Assembly (NCBI RefSeq): GCF_963678635.1
Contig: NC_087068.1
Location: forward strand, 2,792,001-2,856,000
Reading direction: 5' to 3'
DNA: 64,000 bases
Origin: Symsagittifera roscoffensis
Lineage: Eukaryota; Xenacoelomorpha; Acoela; Convolutidae
The notes below the pieces were generated by a model that was not told the origin of the DNA, ran no database searches, and saw nothing but the letters and a program-made list of their open reading frames with translations. Shown here one piece after another: positions 1-13,075 of this stretch; position 1 is the stretch's first letter, and each line of letters starts with the position of its first letter. A program made the position numbers and the translations under genes.

Positions 1-2218
1 GGTTAAGTCAAAACCATCTCCATCACTTGTCCACGTTGCCACTACATTTGATTTTTCAGAGTTTCTGATTATTATGATATATTTTGTATTAAAATTGAAA
101 AGATTTGCAAAAAAAAATACTGATAAGCTTTCGAAGTTGCAAGAAATTTTCAACCAATAAAAATTGATCTTCCATACTCAACAAATAATCAGAGTTTCTG
201 ATTATTATGATATAATTTGTACTTAACATGCAAATATTTGCAAAAAAAACTACTGATAAGCTTTCAAAGTTGCAAGAAATTTTCAACCAAAAAAAATTGA
301 TCTTCCATCCTAAACAAATAATCAGAGTTTCTGATTATGATGATATAATTTATATTTAAAATGAAAAGATTTGCAAAAAAATTACTGATAAGCTTTCGAA
401 ATTGCAGGAAATTTTCAACCAATGAAAATTGATCCTCCATCCTAAATAAAAAATCAGAGTGTCTGGTTATTATGACATAATTAATATTTAAAATGAAATG
501 ACTTGCAAAAAAATTACTGATAAGCTTTCGAAGTTGCAGGAAATTTTCAACCAATAAAAATTGATCTTCCATCCTAGACGAATAATCAGAGTTTCTGATT
601 ATTATGATATATTTTGCATTTCAAATGAAAAGATTTGCGAAAAAAATACTGATAAGCTTTCGAAGTTGCAGGAAATTTTCAACCAATAAAAATTGATCTT
701 CCATCCTAAACAAATAATCAGAGTTTCTGATTATTATGATATAATTTGTATTTAACATGAAAATATTTGCAAAACAAACTACTGATAAGCTTTCGAAGGT
801 GCAAGAAATTTTGAACCAATAAAAATTGATCTCCCATCCTAAACAAATAATCAGAGTTTCTGATTATTATGATATAATTTGTACTTAACATGAAAATATT
901 TGCAAAAAAACTACTGATAAGCTTTCAAAGTTGCAAGAAATTTTCAACCAATAAAAATTGATCTTCCATCCTATACAAAAAATCAGAGTGTTTGGTTATT
1001 TTGATATAATTTGTGTTTAAAATGAAAAAATTTGCAAAAAATTTTACTGATAAGCTTTCGAAGGGCAAGAAAGTTTCAACCAATAAAAATTGATATTCCA
1101 TCCTAAACAAATAATCAAAGTTTCTGATTATTATGATATAATTTGTATTTAACATGAAAATTTTTGCAAAAAAAACTACTGATAAGCTTTCGAAGTTGCA
1201 GGAAATTTTCAACCAATAAAAATTGATCTTCCATCCTAGACGAATAATCAGAGTTTCTGATTATTATGATATATTTTGCATTTAAATTGAAAAGATTTGC
1301 AAAAAATACTGATAAGCTTTCGAAGTTTTTGATAAGCTTGATAAGCTTTCGAAATAAACTGCTAGCTCAATTCTTTGAGCGACTTGTAATTTTTCTGCCC
1401 TTTTACCATAAAAAACCCAAAAAACTAAATTCAAATCGATATGTAAACTATTAAAAAAACTGCAGTTGACTCTCTTTGATGTTTTTTTCCTGGAGCAATT
1501 TTTCCCTGGAGCAAGTCGGGAAAATTTACCCAGAATTTGATTTTTGCACTGAACAACAATGATAATTGTCTGACTCAAACAATTGTCTGCTAATTTTGTT
1601 TTTAAAGCCCAAAAAAAAGAGTTTTTCATTAGAAAAAATAAGTAATGCCGGAATTACATGAGAACATGTTAACTTAGCTGCTTTGCTCGGAAACATAATA
1701 AACCCCAACCAAACGATAACCTACTGCTTAATGTAAAAGCATCAACGAATGCTCCAATCACTACTAGAGTAGTCCAAGAAAAAACACTAAAAAGTTGAAG
1801 AAAAGAATTTAACTTTTTCGTCCTTCCTTTTTTGTTCAATTTTTCGTTTATTTTCTTAACTGCAGCATGAATTAAAATTATATAAAAAATTTTTAAGAAA
1901 ACCTAAAAAAAACAAAGATTAACCGACCCACCTGTCAAATTAGATTAGAAATTTTTATACTCTCGCCCATTTTGCAGAAATAAATCCAAATCGCGACCAA
2001 AAAAATCCAAATTCCGACTTCAATATAATACAACACAAGGAGGTTTGTCCTCAACTAGACTCCTACACATAATTTTAAGAGAACCGAAAATAAAAGTCAA
2101 AACTCGAGTTATCCAGTATCGTGTTCGAACTACTGCAATTTTAATTCGTATAGTATGAAAAAATGATAGTTATCTTCGAAAAAACTGTTTTGGAAAGTTT
2201 TTAAGATTTAGTTACAGC
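1..2218. repeat. Complex repeat unit, copy 1 (satellite block plus spacer)
   Basis: First of the head-to-tail ~2.2-kb units, each starting GGTTAAGTCAAAACCATC. The unit holds about ten satellite monomers (roughly 53-1327) followed by a non-satellite spacer. It matches the next unit at almost every base; differences are single substitutions and one-base indels. The phase of the unit is arbitrary because the repeat is tandem. Confidence 0.95.
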
Positions 2219-2274
2219 GGTTAAGTCAAAACCATCTCCATCACTTGTCCACGTTGCCACTACATTTGATTTTT
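1328..2274. other. Non-satellite spacer of complex repeat, copy 1
   Basis: About 0.95 kb of unique-looking AT-rich sequence between monomer blocks. It begins where the last monomer's GATAAGCTTTCGAAG passes into a stuttered GATAAGCTTGATAAGCTTTCG. It has a short internal duplication of CCTGGAGCAA(N)CCTGGAGCAAG type near 1490-1515. No protein family, tRNA, rRNA or small RNA gene was recognised on either strand; the longest open frames (about 115 codons, minus strand) look like AT-rich chance frames. Confidence 0.8.
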
Positions 2275-4437
2275 CAGAGTTTCTGATTATTATGATATAT
2301 TTTGTATTAAAATTGAAAAGATTTGCAAAAAAAAATACTGATAAGCTTTCGAAGTTGCAAGAAATTTTCAACCAATAAAAATTGATCTTCCATCCTCAAC
2401 AAATAATCAGAGTTTCTGATTATTATGATATAATTTGTACTTAACATGCAAATATTTGCAAAAAAAACTACTGATAAGCTTTCAAAGTTGCAAGAAATTT
2501 TCAACCAAAAAAAATTGATCTTCCATCCTAAACAAATAATCAGAGTTTCTGATTATGATGATATAATTTATATTTAAAATGAAAAGATTTGCAAAAAAAA
2601 TTACTGATAAGCTTTCGAAATTGCAGGAAATTTTCAACCAATGAAAATTGATCCTCCATCCTAAATAAAAAATCAGAGTGTCTGGTTATTATGACATAAT
2701 TAATATTTAAAATGAAATGACTTGCAAAAAAATTACTGATAAGCTTTCGAAGTTGCAGGAAATTTTCAACCAATAAAAATTGATCTTCCATCCTAGACGA
2801 ATAATCAGAGTTTCTGATTATTATGATATATTTTGCATTTCAAATGAAAAGATTTGCAAAAAAAATACTGATAAGCTTTCGAAGTTGCAGGAAATTTTCA
2901 ACCAATAAAAATTGATCTTCCATCCTAAACAAATAATCAGAGTTTCTGATTATTATGATATAATTTGTATTTAACATGAAAATATTTGCAAAACAAACTA
3001 CTGATAAGCTTTCGAAGGTGCAAGAAATTTTGAACCAATAAAAATTGATCTCCCATCCTAAACAAATAATCAGAGTTTCTGATTATTATGATATAATTTG
3101 TACTTAACATGAAAATATTTGCAAAAAAACTACTGATAAGCTTTCAAAGTTGCAAGAAATTTTCAACCAATAAAAATTGATCTTCCATCCTATACAAAAA
3201 ATCAGAGTGTTTGGTTATTTTGATATAATTTGTGTTTAAAATGAAAAAATTTGCAAAAAATTTTACTGATAAGCTTTCGAAGGGCAAGAAAGTTTCAACC
3301 AATAAAAATTGATCTTCCATCCTAAACAAATAATCAAAGTTTCTGATTATTATGATATAATTTGTATTTAACATGAAAATTTTTGCAAAAAAAACTACTG
3401 ATAAGCTTTCGAAGTTGCAGGAAATTTTCAACCAATAAAAATTGATCTTCCATCCTAGACGAATAATCAGAGTTTCTGATTATTATGATATATTTTGCAT
3501 TTAAATTGAAAAGATTTGCAAAAAATACTGATAAGCTTTCGAAGTTTTTGATAAGCTTGATAAGCTTTCGAAATAAACTGCTAGCTCAATTCTTTGAGCG
3601 ACTTGTAATTTTTCTGCCCTTTTACCATAAAAAACCCAAAAAACTAAATTCAAATCGATATGTAAACTATTAAAAAAACTGCAGTTGACTCTCTTTGATG
3701 TTTTTTTCCTGGAGCAATTTTTCCCTGGTGCAAGTCGGGAAAATTTACCCAGAATTTGATTTTTGCACTGAACAACAATGATAATTGTCTGACTCAAACA
3801 ATTGTCTGCTAATTTTGTTTTTAAAGCCCAAAAAAAAGAGTTTTTCATTAGAAAAAATAAGTAATGCCGGAATTACATGAGAACATGTTAACTTAGCTGC
3901 TTTGCTCGGAAACATAATAAACCCCAACCAAACGATAACCTACTGGTTAATGTAAAAGCATCAACGAATGCTCCAATCACTACTAGAGTAGTCCAAGAAA
4001 AAACACTAAAAAGTTGAAGAAAAGAATTTAACTTTTTCGTCCTTCCTTTTTTGTTCAATTTTTCGTTTATTTTCTTAACTGCAGCATGAATTAAAATTAT
4101 ATAAAAAATTTTTAAGAAAACCTAAAAAAAACAAAGATTAACCGACCCACCTGTCAAATTAGATTAGAAATTTTTATACTCTCGCCCATTTTGCAGAAAT
4201 AAATCCAAATCGCGACCAAAAAAATCCAAATTCCGACTTCAATATAATACAACACAAGGAGGTTTGTCCTCAACTAGACTCCTACACATAATTTTAAGAG
4301 AACCGAAAATAAAAGTCAAAACTCGAGTTATCCAGTATCGTGTTCGAACTACTGCAATTTTAATTCGTATAGTATGAAAAAATGATAGTTATCTTCGAAA
4401 AAACTGGTTTGGAAAGTTTTTAAGATTTAGTTACAGC
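2219..4437. repeat. Complex repeat unit, copy 2
   Basis: Second 2219-base unit, near-identical to the first, with the same ten-monomer block and spacer. Observed differences include a handful of point changes such as GGAGCAAG versus GGTGCAAG in the spacer. Such low divergence points to very recent amplification or gene conversion. Confidence 0.95.
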
Positions 4438-4493
4438 GGTTAAGTCAAAACCATCTCCATCACTTGTCCACGTTGCCACTACATTTGATTTTT
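3547..4493. other. Non-satellite spacer of complex repeat, copy 2
   Basis: Second copy of the ~0.95-kb spacer, essentially identical to the one 2219 bases upstream. No recognisable gene. Confidence 0.8.
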
Positions 4494-5676
4494 CAGAGTT
4501 TCTGATTATTATGATATATTTTGTATTAAAATTGAAAAGATTTGCAAAAAAAAATACTGATAAGCTTTCGAAGTTGCAAGAAATTTTCAACCAATAAAAA
4601 TTGATCTTCCATCCTCAACAAATAATCAGAGTTTCTGATTATTATGATATAATTTGTACTTAACATGCAAATATTTGCAAAAAAAACTACTGATAAGCTT
4701 TCAAAGTTGCAAGAAATTTTCAACCAAAAAAAATTGATCTTCCATCCTAAACAAATAATCAGAGTTTCTGATTATGATGATATAATTTATATTTAAAATG
4801 AAAAGATTTGCAAAAAAATTACTGATAAGCTTTCGAAATTGCAGGAAATTTTCAACCAATGAAAATTGATCCTCCATCCTAAATAAAAAATCAGAGTGTC
4901 TGGTTATTATGACATAATTAATATTTAAAATGAAATGACTTGCAAAAAAATTACTGATAAGCTTTCGAAGTTGCAGGAAATTTTCAACCAATAAAAATTG
5001 ATCTTCCATCCTAGACGAATAATCAGAGTTTCTGATTATTATGATATATTTTGCATTTCAAATGAAAAGATTTGCAAAAAAAATACTGATAAGCTTTCGA
5101 AGTTGCAGGAAATTTTCAACCAATAAAAATTGATCTTCCATCCTAAACAAATAATCAGAGTTTCTGATTATTATGATATAATTTGTATTTAACATGAAAA
5201 TATTTGCAAAACAAACTACTGATAAGCTTTCGAAGGTGCAAGAAATTTTGAACCAATAAAAATTGATCTCCCATCCTAAACAAATAATCAGAGTTTCTGA
5301 TTATTATGATATAATTTGTACTTAACATGAAAATATTTGCAAAAAAACTACTGATAAGCTTTCAAAGTTGCAAGAAATTTTCAACCAATAAAAATTGATC
5401 TTCCATCCTATACAAAAAATCAGAGTGTTTGGTTATTTTGATATAATTTGTGTTTAAAATGAAAAAATTTGCAAAAAATTTTACTGATAAGCTTTCGAAG
5501 GGCAAGAAAGTTTCAACCAATAAAAATTGATCTTCCATCCTAAACAAATAATCAAAGTTTCTGATTATTATGATATAATTTGTATTTAACATGAAAATTT
5601 TTGCAAAAAAAACTACTGATAAGCTTTCGAAGTTGCAGGAAATTTTCAACCAATAAAAATTGATCTTCCATCCTAA
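4438..5676. repeat. Complex repeat unit, copy 3 (partial)
   Basis: Third copy begins with the same GGTTAAG boundary and follows the first two until about 5676. There CCTAGACGAATAATC of the other units is replaced by CCTAAACAAAAAATC, and the sequence continues as plain monomer array with no further spacer. This is the junction between complex-repeat and simple-monomer organisation. Confidence 0.9.
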
Positions 5677-8087
5677 ACAAAAAATCAGAGTGTCTGGTTA
5701 TTATGATATAATTTGTATTTAAATTGAAAAGATTTGCAAAAAATACTGATAAGCTTTCGAAGTTGCAAGAAATTTTCAACCAATAAAAATTGATCTTCCA
5801 TCCTAAACAAATAATCAGAGTGTCTGGTTATTATGATATAATTTGTATTTAACATGAAAATATTTGCAAAAAAAACTACTGATAAGCTTTCGAAGTTGCA
5901 GGAAATTTTCAACCAATAAAAATTGATCTTCCATCCTAGACGAATAATCAGAGTTTCTGATTATTATGATATATTTTGCATTTAAATTGAAAAGATTTGC
6001 AAAAAATACTGATAATTTTTCGAAGTTGCAAGAAATTTTCAACCAATAAAAATTGATCTTCCATCCTAAACAAATAATCAGAGTGTCTGGTTATTATGAT
6101 ATAATTTGTATTTAACCTGAAAATATTTGCAAACAAAAACTATTGATAAGCTTTCAAAGTTGCAAGAAATTTTCAACCAATAAAAATTGATCTTCCATCC
6201 TAAACAAAAAATCAGAGTGTCTGGTTATTATGATATAATTTGTATTAAAAATGAAAAAATTTGCAAAAAAAAAACTACTGATAAGCTTTCGAAGTTGCAA
6301 TAAATTTTCAACCAATAAAAATTGATCTTCCATCCTAAAAAAATAATCAGAGTTTCTGGTTATGGTGATATAATTTATATTTAAAATGAAAAGATTTGCA
6401 AAAAAAACTACTGATAAGCTTTCGAAGTTGCAATAAATTTTCAACCAATAAAAACTGATTTTCCATCCTAAACAAATAATCAGAGTTTCTGACTATTATG
6501 ATATAATTTGTATTAAAAATGAAAAAATTTGCAAAAAAAAAACTACTGATAAGCTTTCGAAGTTGCAATAAATTTTCAACCAATAAAAATTGATCTTCCA
6601 TCCTAAACAAAAAATCAGAGTGTCTGGTTATTATGATATAATTTGTATTAAAAATGAAAAAATTTGCAAAAAAAAAACTACTGATAAGCTTTCGAAGTTG
6701 CAATAAACTTTCAACCAATAAAAATTGATCTTCCATCCTAAAAAAATAATCAGAGTTTCTGATTATGGTGATATAATTTATATTTAACATGAAAAAATTT
6801 GCAAAAAAAACTACTGATAAGCTTTCAAAGTTGCAAGAAATTTTCAACCAATAAAAATTGATCTTCCATCCTAAACAAAAAATCAGAGTGTCTGGTTATT
6901 ATGATATAATTTGTATTAAAAATGAAAAAATTTGCAAAAAAAAACTACTGATAAGCTTTCGAAGTTGCAATAAAATTTCAACCAATAAAATTTGATCTTA
7001 CAATCTAAACAAATAATCAGAGTTTCTGATTATGATGACGTAATTTATATTTAAACTGAAAAGGTTTGCAAAAAAACGACTGATAAATTTCGAAGTTGCA
7101 AGAAATTTTCAACCAATAAAAATTGATCTTCCATCCTAAACAAAAAATCAGAGTGTCTAGTTATTTTGATATAATTTGTATTTAAAATGAAAAAATTTGC
7201 AAAAAAAAAACTACTGATAAGCTTTCGAAGTTGCAATAAATTTTCAACCAATAAAAATTGATCTTGCACCCTAAACAAATAATCAGAGTTTCTGACTATT
7301 ATGATATAATTTGTATTTAACATGAAAATATTTGCAAACAAAAACTACTGATAAGCTTTCAAAGTTGCAAGAAATTTTCAACCAATAAAAATTGATCTTC
7401 CATCCTAAGCAAAAAATCAGAGTTTCTGATTATTATGATATAATTTGTATTTAACATGAAAATATTTGCAAAAAAAACTACTGATAAGCTTTCAAAGTTG
7501 CAAGAAATTTTCAACCAATAAAAATTGATCTTCCATCCTAAACAAAAAATCAGAGTGTTTGGTTATTATGATATAATTTGTATTTAACATGAAAATATTT
7601 GCAAACAAAAACTACTGATAAGCTTTCAAAGTTGCAAGAAATTTTCAACCAATAAAAATTGATCTTCCATCCTAAACAAATAATCAGAGTTTCTGATTAT
7701 TATGATATAATTTGTACTTAACATGAAAAAATTTGCAAAAAAATTTACTGATAAGCTTTCGAAGGGCAAGAAAGTTTCAACCAATAAAAATTGATCTTCC
7801 ATCCTAAACAAATAATCAAAGTTTCTGATTATTATGATATAATTTGTATTTAACATGAAAATATTTGCAAAAACAACTACTGATAAGCTTTCGAAGTTGC
7901 AGAAAATTTTCAACCAATAAAAATTGATCTTGCACCCTAAACAAATAATCAGAGTTTCTGACTATTATGATATATTTTGTATTTAACATGAAAATATTTT
8001 CAAACAAAAACTACTGATAAGCTTTCAAAGTTGCAAGAAATTTTCAACCAATAGAAATTGATCTTCCATCCTAAACAAAAAATCAGA

Positions 8088-9151
8088 GTTTCTGATTATT
8101 ATGATATAATTTGTATTTAACATGAAAGTATTTGCAAAAAAAACTACTAATAAGCTTTCAAAAGTGCAAGAAATTTTCAACCAATAAAAATTGATCTTCC
8201 ATCCTAAACAAAAAATCAGAGTGTTTGGTTATTATGATATAATTTGTATTTAACATGAAAATATTTGCAAACAAAAACTACTGATAAGCTTTCAAAGTTG
8301 CAAGAAATTTTCAACCAATAAAAATTGATCTTCCATCCTAAACCAATAATCAGAGTTTCTGATTATTATGATATAATTTGTACTTAACATGAAAATATTT
8401 GCAAAAAAAACTACTGATAAGCTTTCGTAGGGCAAGAAAGTTTCAACCAATAAAAATTGATCTTCCATCCTAAACAAATAATCAAAATTTCTGATTATTA
8501 TGATATAATTTGTATTTAACATGAAAATATTTGCAAAAAAAACTACTGATAAGCTTTCGAAGGTGCAAGAAAGTTTGAACCAATAAAAATTGATCTTCCA
8601 TCCTAAACAAATAATCAGAGTTTCTGATTATTATGATATAATTTGTATTTAACATGAAAGTATTTGCAAAAAAAACTACTAATAAGCTTTCAAAAGTGCA
8701 AGAAATTTTCAACCAATAAAAATTGATCTTCCATCCTAAACAAAAAATCAGAGTGTTTGGTTATTATGATATAATTTGTATTTAACATGAAAATATTTGC
8801 AAACAAAAACTACTGATAAGCTTTCAAAGTTGCAAGAAATTTTCAACCAATAAAAATTGATCTTCCATCCTAAACCAATAATCAGAGTTTCTGATTATTA
8901 TGATATAATTTGTACTTAACATGAAAATATTTGCAAAAAAAACTACTGATAAGCTTTCGTAGGGCAAGAAAGTTTCAACCAATAAAAATTGATCTTCCAT
9001 CCTAAACAAATAATCAAAATTTCTGATTATTATGATATAATTTGTATTTAACATGAAAATATTTGCAAAAAAAACTACTGATAAGCTTTCGAAGGTGCAA
9101 GAAAGTTTGAACCAATAAAAATTGATCTTCCATCCTAAACAAATAATCAGA
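8088..9151. repeat. Duplicated satellite tetramer (532 bp x 2)
   Basis: Two adjacent blocks of 532 bases (8088-8619 and 8620-9151), each four monomers long, are nearly identical, including rare variants such as CATGAAAGTATTTGC and CTAATAAGCTTTCAAAAGTGC. This is a local higher-order repeat formed by unequal exchange or slippage of four monomers at once. Confidence 0.88.
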
Positions 9152-9619
9152 GTTTCTGATTATTATGATATAATTTGTATTTAACATGAAAATATTTGCA
9201 AAAAAAACTACTGATAAGCTTTCGAAGTTGAAGGAATTTTTCAACCAATAAAAATTGATCTTCCATCCTAGACGAATAATCAGAGTTTCTGACTATTATG
9301 ATATATTTTGCATTTAATTTGAAAAGATTTGCAAAAAATACTGATAAGCTTTCGAAGTTGCAAGAAACTTTCAACCAATAAAAATTGATCTTCCATCTTA
9401 AACAAATAATCAGAGTGTCTGGTTATTATGATACAATTTGTATTTAAAATGAAAAAATTTGCAAAAAAAACTACTGATAAGCTTTCGAAGTTGCAATAAA
9501 TTTTCCACCAATAAAAATTGATCTTCCATCCTAAACAAATAATCAGAGTGTCTGGTTATTATGATATAATTTGTATTTAACATGAAAATATTTGCAAACA
9601 AAAACTACTGATAAGCTTT

Positions 9620-12600
9620 CAAAGTTGCAAGAAATTTTCAACCAATAAAAATTGATCTTCCATCCTAAACAAAAAATCAGAGTGTTTGGTTATTATGATA
9701 TAATTTGTATTTAACATCAAAATATTTGCAAACAAAAACTACTGATAAGCTTTCAAAGTTGCAAGAAATTTTCAACCAAAAAAAATTGATCTTCCATCCT
9801 AAACAAATAATCAAAGTTTCTGATTATTATGATATAATTTGTATTTAACATGAAAATATTTGCAAAAAAAACTACTGATAAGCTTTCGAAGGGCAAGAAA
9901 GTTTCAACCAATAAAAATTGATCTTCCATCCTAAACAAATAATCAAAGTTTCTGATTATTATGATATAATTTGTATTTAACATGAAAATATTTGCAAAAA
10001 AAACTACTGATAAGCTTTCGAAGGTGCAAGAAATTTTGAACCAATAAAAATTGATCTTCCATCCTAAACAAATAATCAGAGTTTCTGATTATTATGATAT
10101 AATTTGTATTTAACATGAAAATATTTGCAAAAAAAACTACTGATAAGCTTTCGAAGGGCAAGAAAGTTTCAACCAATAAAAATTGATCTTCCATCCTAAA
10201 CAAATAATCAAAGTTTCTGATTATTATGATATAATTTGTATTTAACATGAAAATATTTGCAAAAAAACTACTGATAAGCTTTCGAAGGTGCAAGAAATTT
10301 TCAACCAATAAAAATTGATCTTCCATCCTAAACAAAAAATCAGAGTGTTTGGTTATTTTGATATAATTTGTATTTAAAATGAAAAAATTTGCAAAAAAAT
10401 TTACTGATAAGCTTTCGAAGGGCAAGAAAGTTTCAACCAATAAAAATTGATCTTCCATCCTAAACAAATAATCAAAGTTTCTGATTAATATGATATAATT
10501 TGTATTTAACATGAAAATATTTGCAAAAAAAACTACTGATAAGCTTTCAAAGTTGCAGGAAATTTTCAACCAATAAAAATTCATCTTCCACCCTAAACAA
10601 ATAATCAGAGTTTCTGACTATTATGATATAATTTGTATTTAACATGAAAATATTTTCAAACAAAAACAACTGATAAGCTTTCAAAGTTGCAAGAAATTTT
10701 CAACCAACAAAAATTGATCTTCCATCCTAAACAAAAAATCAGAGTTTCTGATTATTATGATATAATTTGTATTTAACATGAAAATATTTGCAAAAAAAAC
10801 TACTGATAAGCTTTCAAAGTTGCAAGAAATTTTCAACCAATAAAAATTGATCTTCCATCCTAAACAAAAAATCAGAGTGTTTGGTTATTATGATATAATT
10901 TGTATTTAACATGAAAATATTTGCAAAAAAAACTACTGATAAGCTTTAAAAGTTGCAAGAAATTTTCAACCAACAAAAATTGATCTTCTATCCTAAACAA
11001 AAATCAGAGTTTCTGGTTATTATGATACAATTTGTATTTAAAATGAAAAAATTTGCAAAAAAAACTACTGATAAGCTTTCGAAGTTGCAATAAATTTTCC
11101 ACCAATAAAAATTGATCTTCCATCCTAAACAAAAAATCAGAGTGTCTGGTTATTATGATATAATTTGTATTTAACATGAAAATATTTGCAAACAAAAACT
11201 ACTGATAAGCTTTCAAAGTTGCAAGAAATTTTCAACCAATAAAAATTGATCTTCCATCCTAAACAAAAAATCAGAGTGTTTGGTTATTATGATATAATTT
11301 GTATTTAACATCAAAATATCTGCAAACAAAAACTACTGATAAGCTTTCAAAGTTGCAAGAAATTTTCAACCAATAAAAATTGATCTTCCATCCTAAACAA
11401 AAAATCAGAGTGTTTGGTTATTATGATATAATTTGTATTTAACATCAAAATATTTGCAAACAAAAACTACTGATAAGCTTTCAAAGTTGCAAGAAATTTT
11501 CAACCAAAAAAAATTGATCTTCCATCCTAAACAAATAATCAAAGTTTCTGATTATTATGATATAATTTGTATTTAACATGAAAATATTTGCAAAAAAAAC
11601 TACTGATAAGCTTTCGAAGGGCAAGAAAGTTTCAACCAATAAAAATTGATCTTCCATCCTAAACAAATAATCAAAGTTTCTGATTATTATGATATAATTT
11701 GTATTTAACATGAAAATATTTGCAAAAAAAACTACTGATAAGCTTTCGAAGGTGCAAGAAATTTTGAACCAATAAAAATTGATCTTCCATCCTAAACAAA
11801 TAATCAGAGTTTCTGATTATTATGATATAGTTTGTATTTAACATGAAAATATTTGCAAAAAAAACTACTGATAAGCTTTCGAAGGGCAAGAAAGTTTCAA
11901 CCAATAAAAATTGATCTTCCATCCTAAACAAATAATCAAAGTTTCTGATTATTATGATATAATTTGTATTTAACATGAAAATATTTGCAAAAAAAACTAC
12001 TGATAAGCTTTCGAAGGTGCAAGAAATTTTCAACCAATAAAAATTGATCTTCCATCCTAAACAAAAAATCAGAGTGTTTGGTTATTTTGATATAATTTGT
12101 ATTTAAAATGAAAAAATTTGCAAAAAAATTTACTGATAAGCTTTCGAAGGGCAAGAAAGTTTCAACCAATAAAAATTGATCTTCCATCCTAAACAAATAA
12201 TCAAAGTTTCTGATTAATATGATATAATTTGTATTTAACATGAAAATATTTGCAAAAAAAACTACTGATAAGCTTTCAAAGTTGCAGGAAATTTTCAACC
12301 AATAAAAATTCATCTTCCACCCTAAACAAATAATCAGAGTTTCTGACTATTATGATATAATTTGTATTTAACATGAAAATATTTTCAAACAAAAACAACT
12401 GATAAGCTTTCAAAGTTGCAAGAAACTTTCAACCAACAAAAATTGATCTTCCATCCTAAACAAAAAATCAGAGTTTCTGATTATTATGATATAATTTGTA
12501 TTTAACATGAAAATATTTGCAAAAAAAACTACTGATAAGCTTTCAAAGTTGCAAGAAATTTTCAACCAATAAAAATTGATCTTCCATCCTAAACAAAAAA

Positions 12601-13075
12601 TCAGAGTGTTTGGTTATTATGATATAATTTGTATTTAACATGAAAATATTTGCAAAAAAAACTACTGATAAGCTTTAAAAGTTGCAAGAAATTTTCAACC
12701 AACAAAAATTGATCTTCTATCCTAAACAAAAATCAGAGTTTTGGTTATTATGATACAATTTGTATTTAAAATGAAAAAATTTGCAAAAAAAACTACTGAT
12801 AAGCTTTCGAAGTTGCAATAAATTTTCCACCAATAAAAATTGATCTTCCATCCTAAACAAAAAATCAGAGTGTCTGGTTATTATGATATAATTTGTATTT
12901 AACATGAAAATATTTGCAAACAAAAACTACTGATAAGCTTTCAAAGTTGCAAGAAATTTTCAACCAATAAAAATTGATCTTCCATCCTAAACAAAAAATC
13001 AGAGTGTTTGGTTATTATGATATAATTTGTATTTAACATCAAAATATTTGCAAACAAAAACTACTGATAAGCTTT
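9620..13075. repeat. Duplicated satellite block of 13 monomers (~1.73 kb x 2)
   Basis: The segment from about 9620 recurs 1728 bases later with the same order of monomer variants, for example the rare TAACATCAAAATATTTGC variant at 9714 and 11442, and the TCAACCAAAAAAAATTG variant that follows it. Thirteen monomers were therefore copied as one block. Exact borders are approximate because neighbouring monomers are also similar. Confidence 0.8.
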
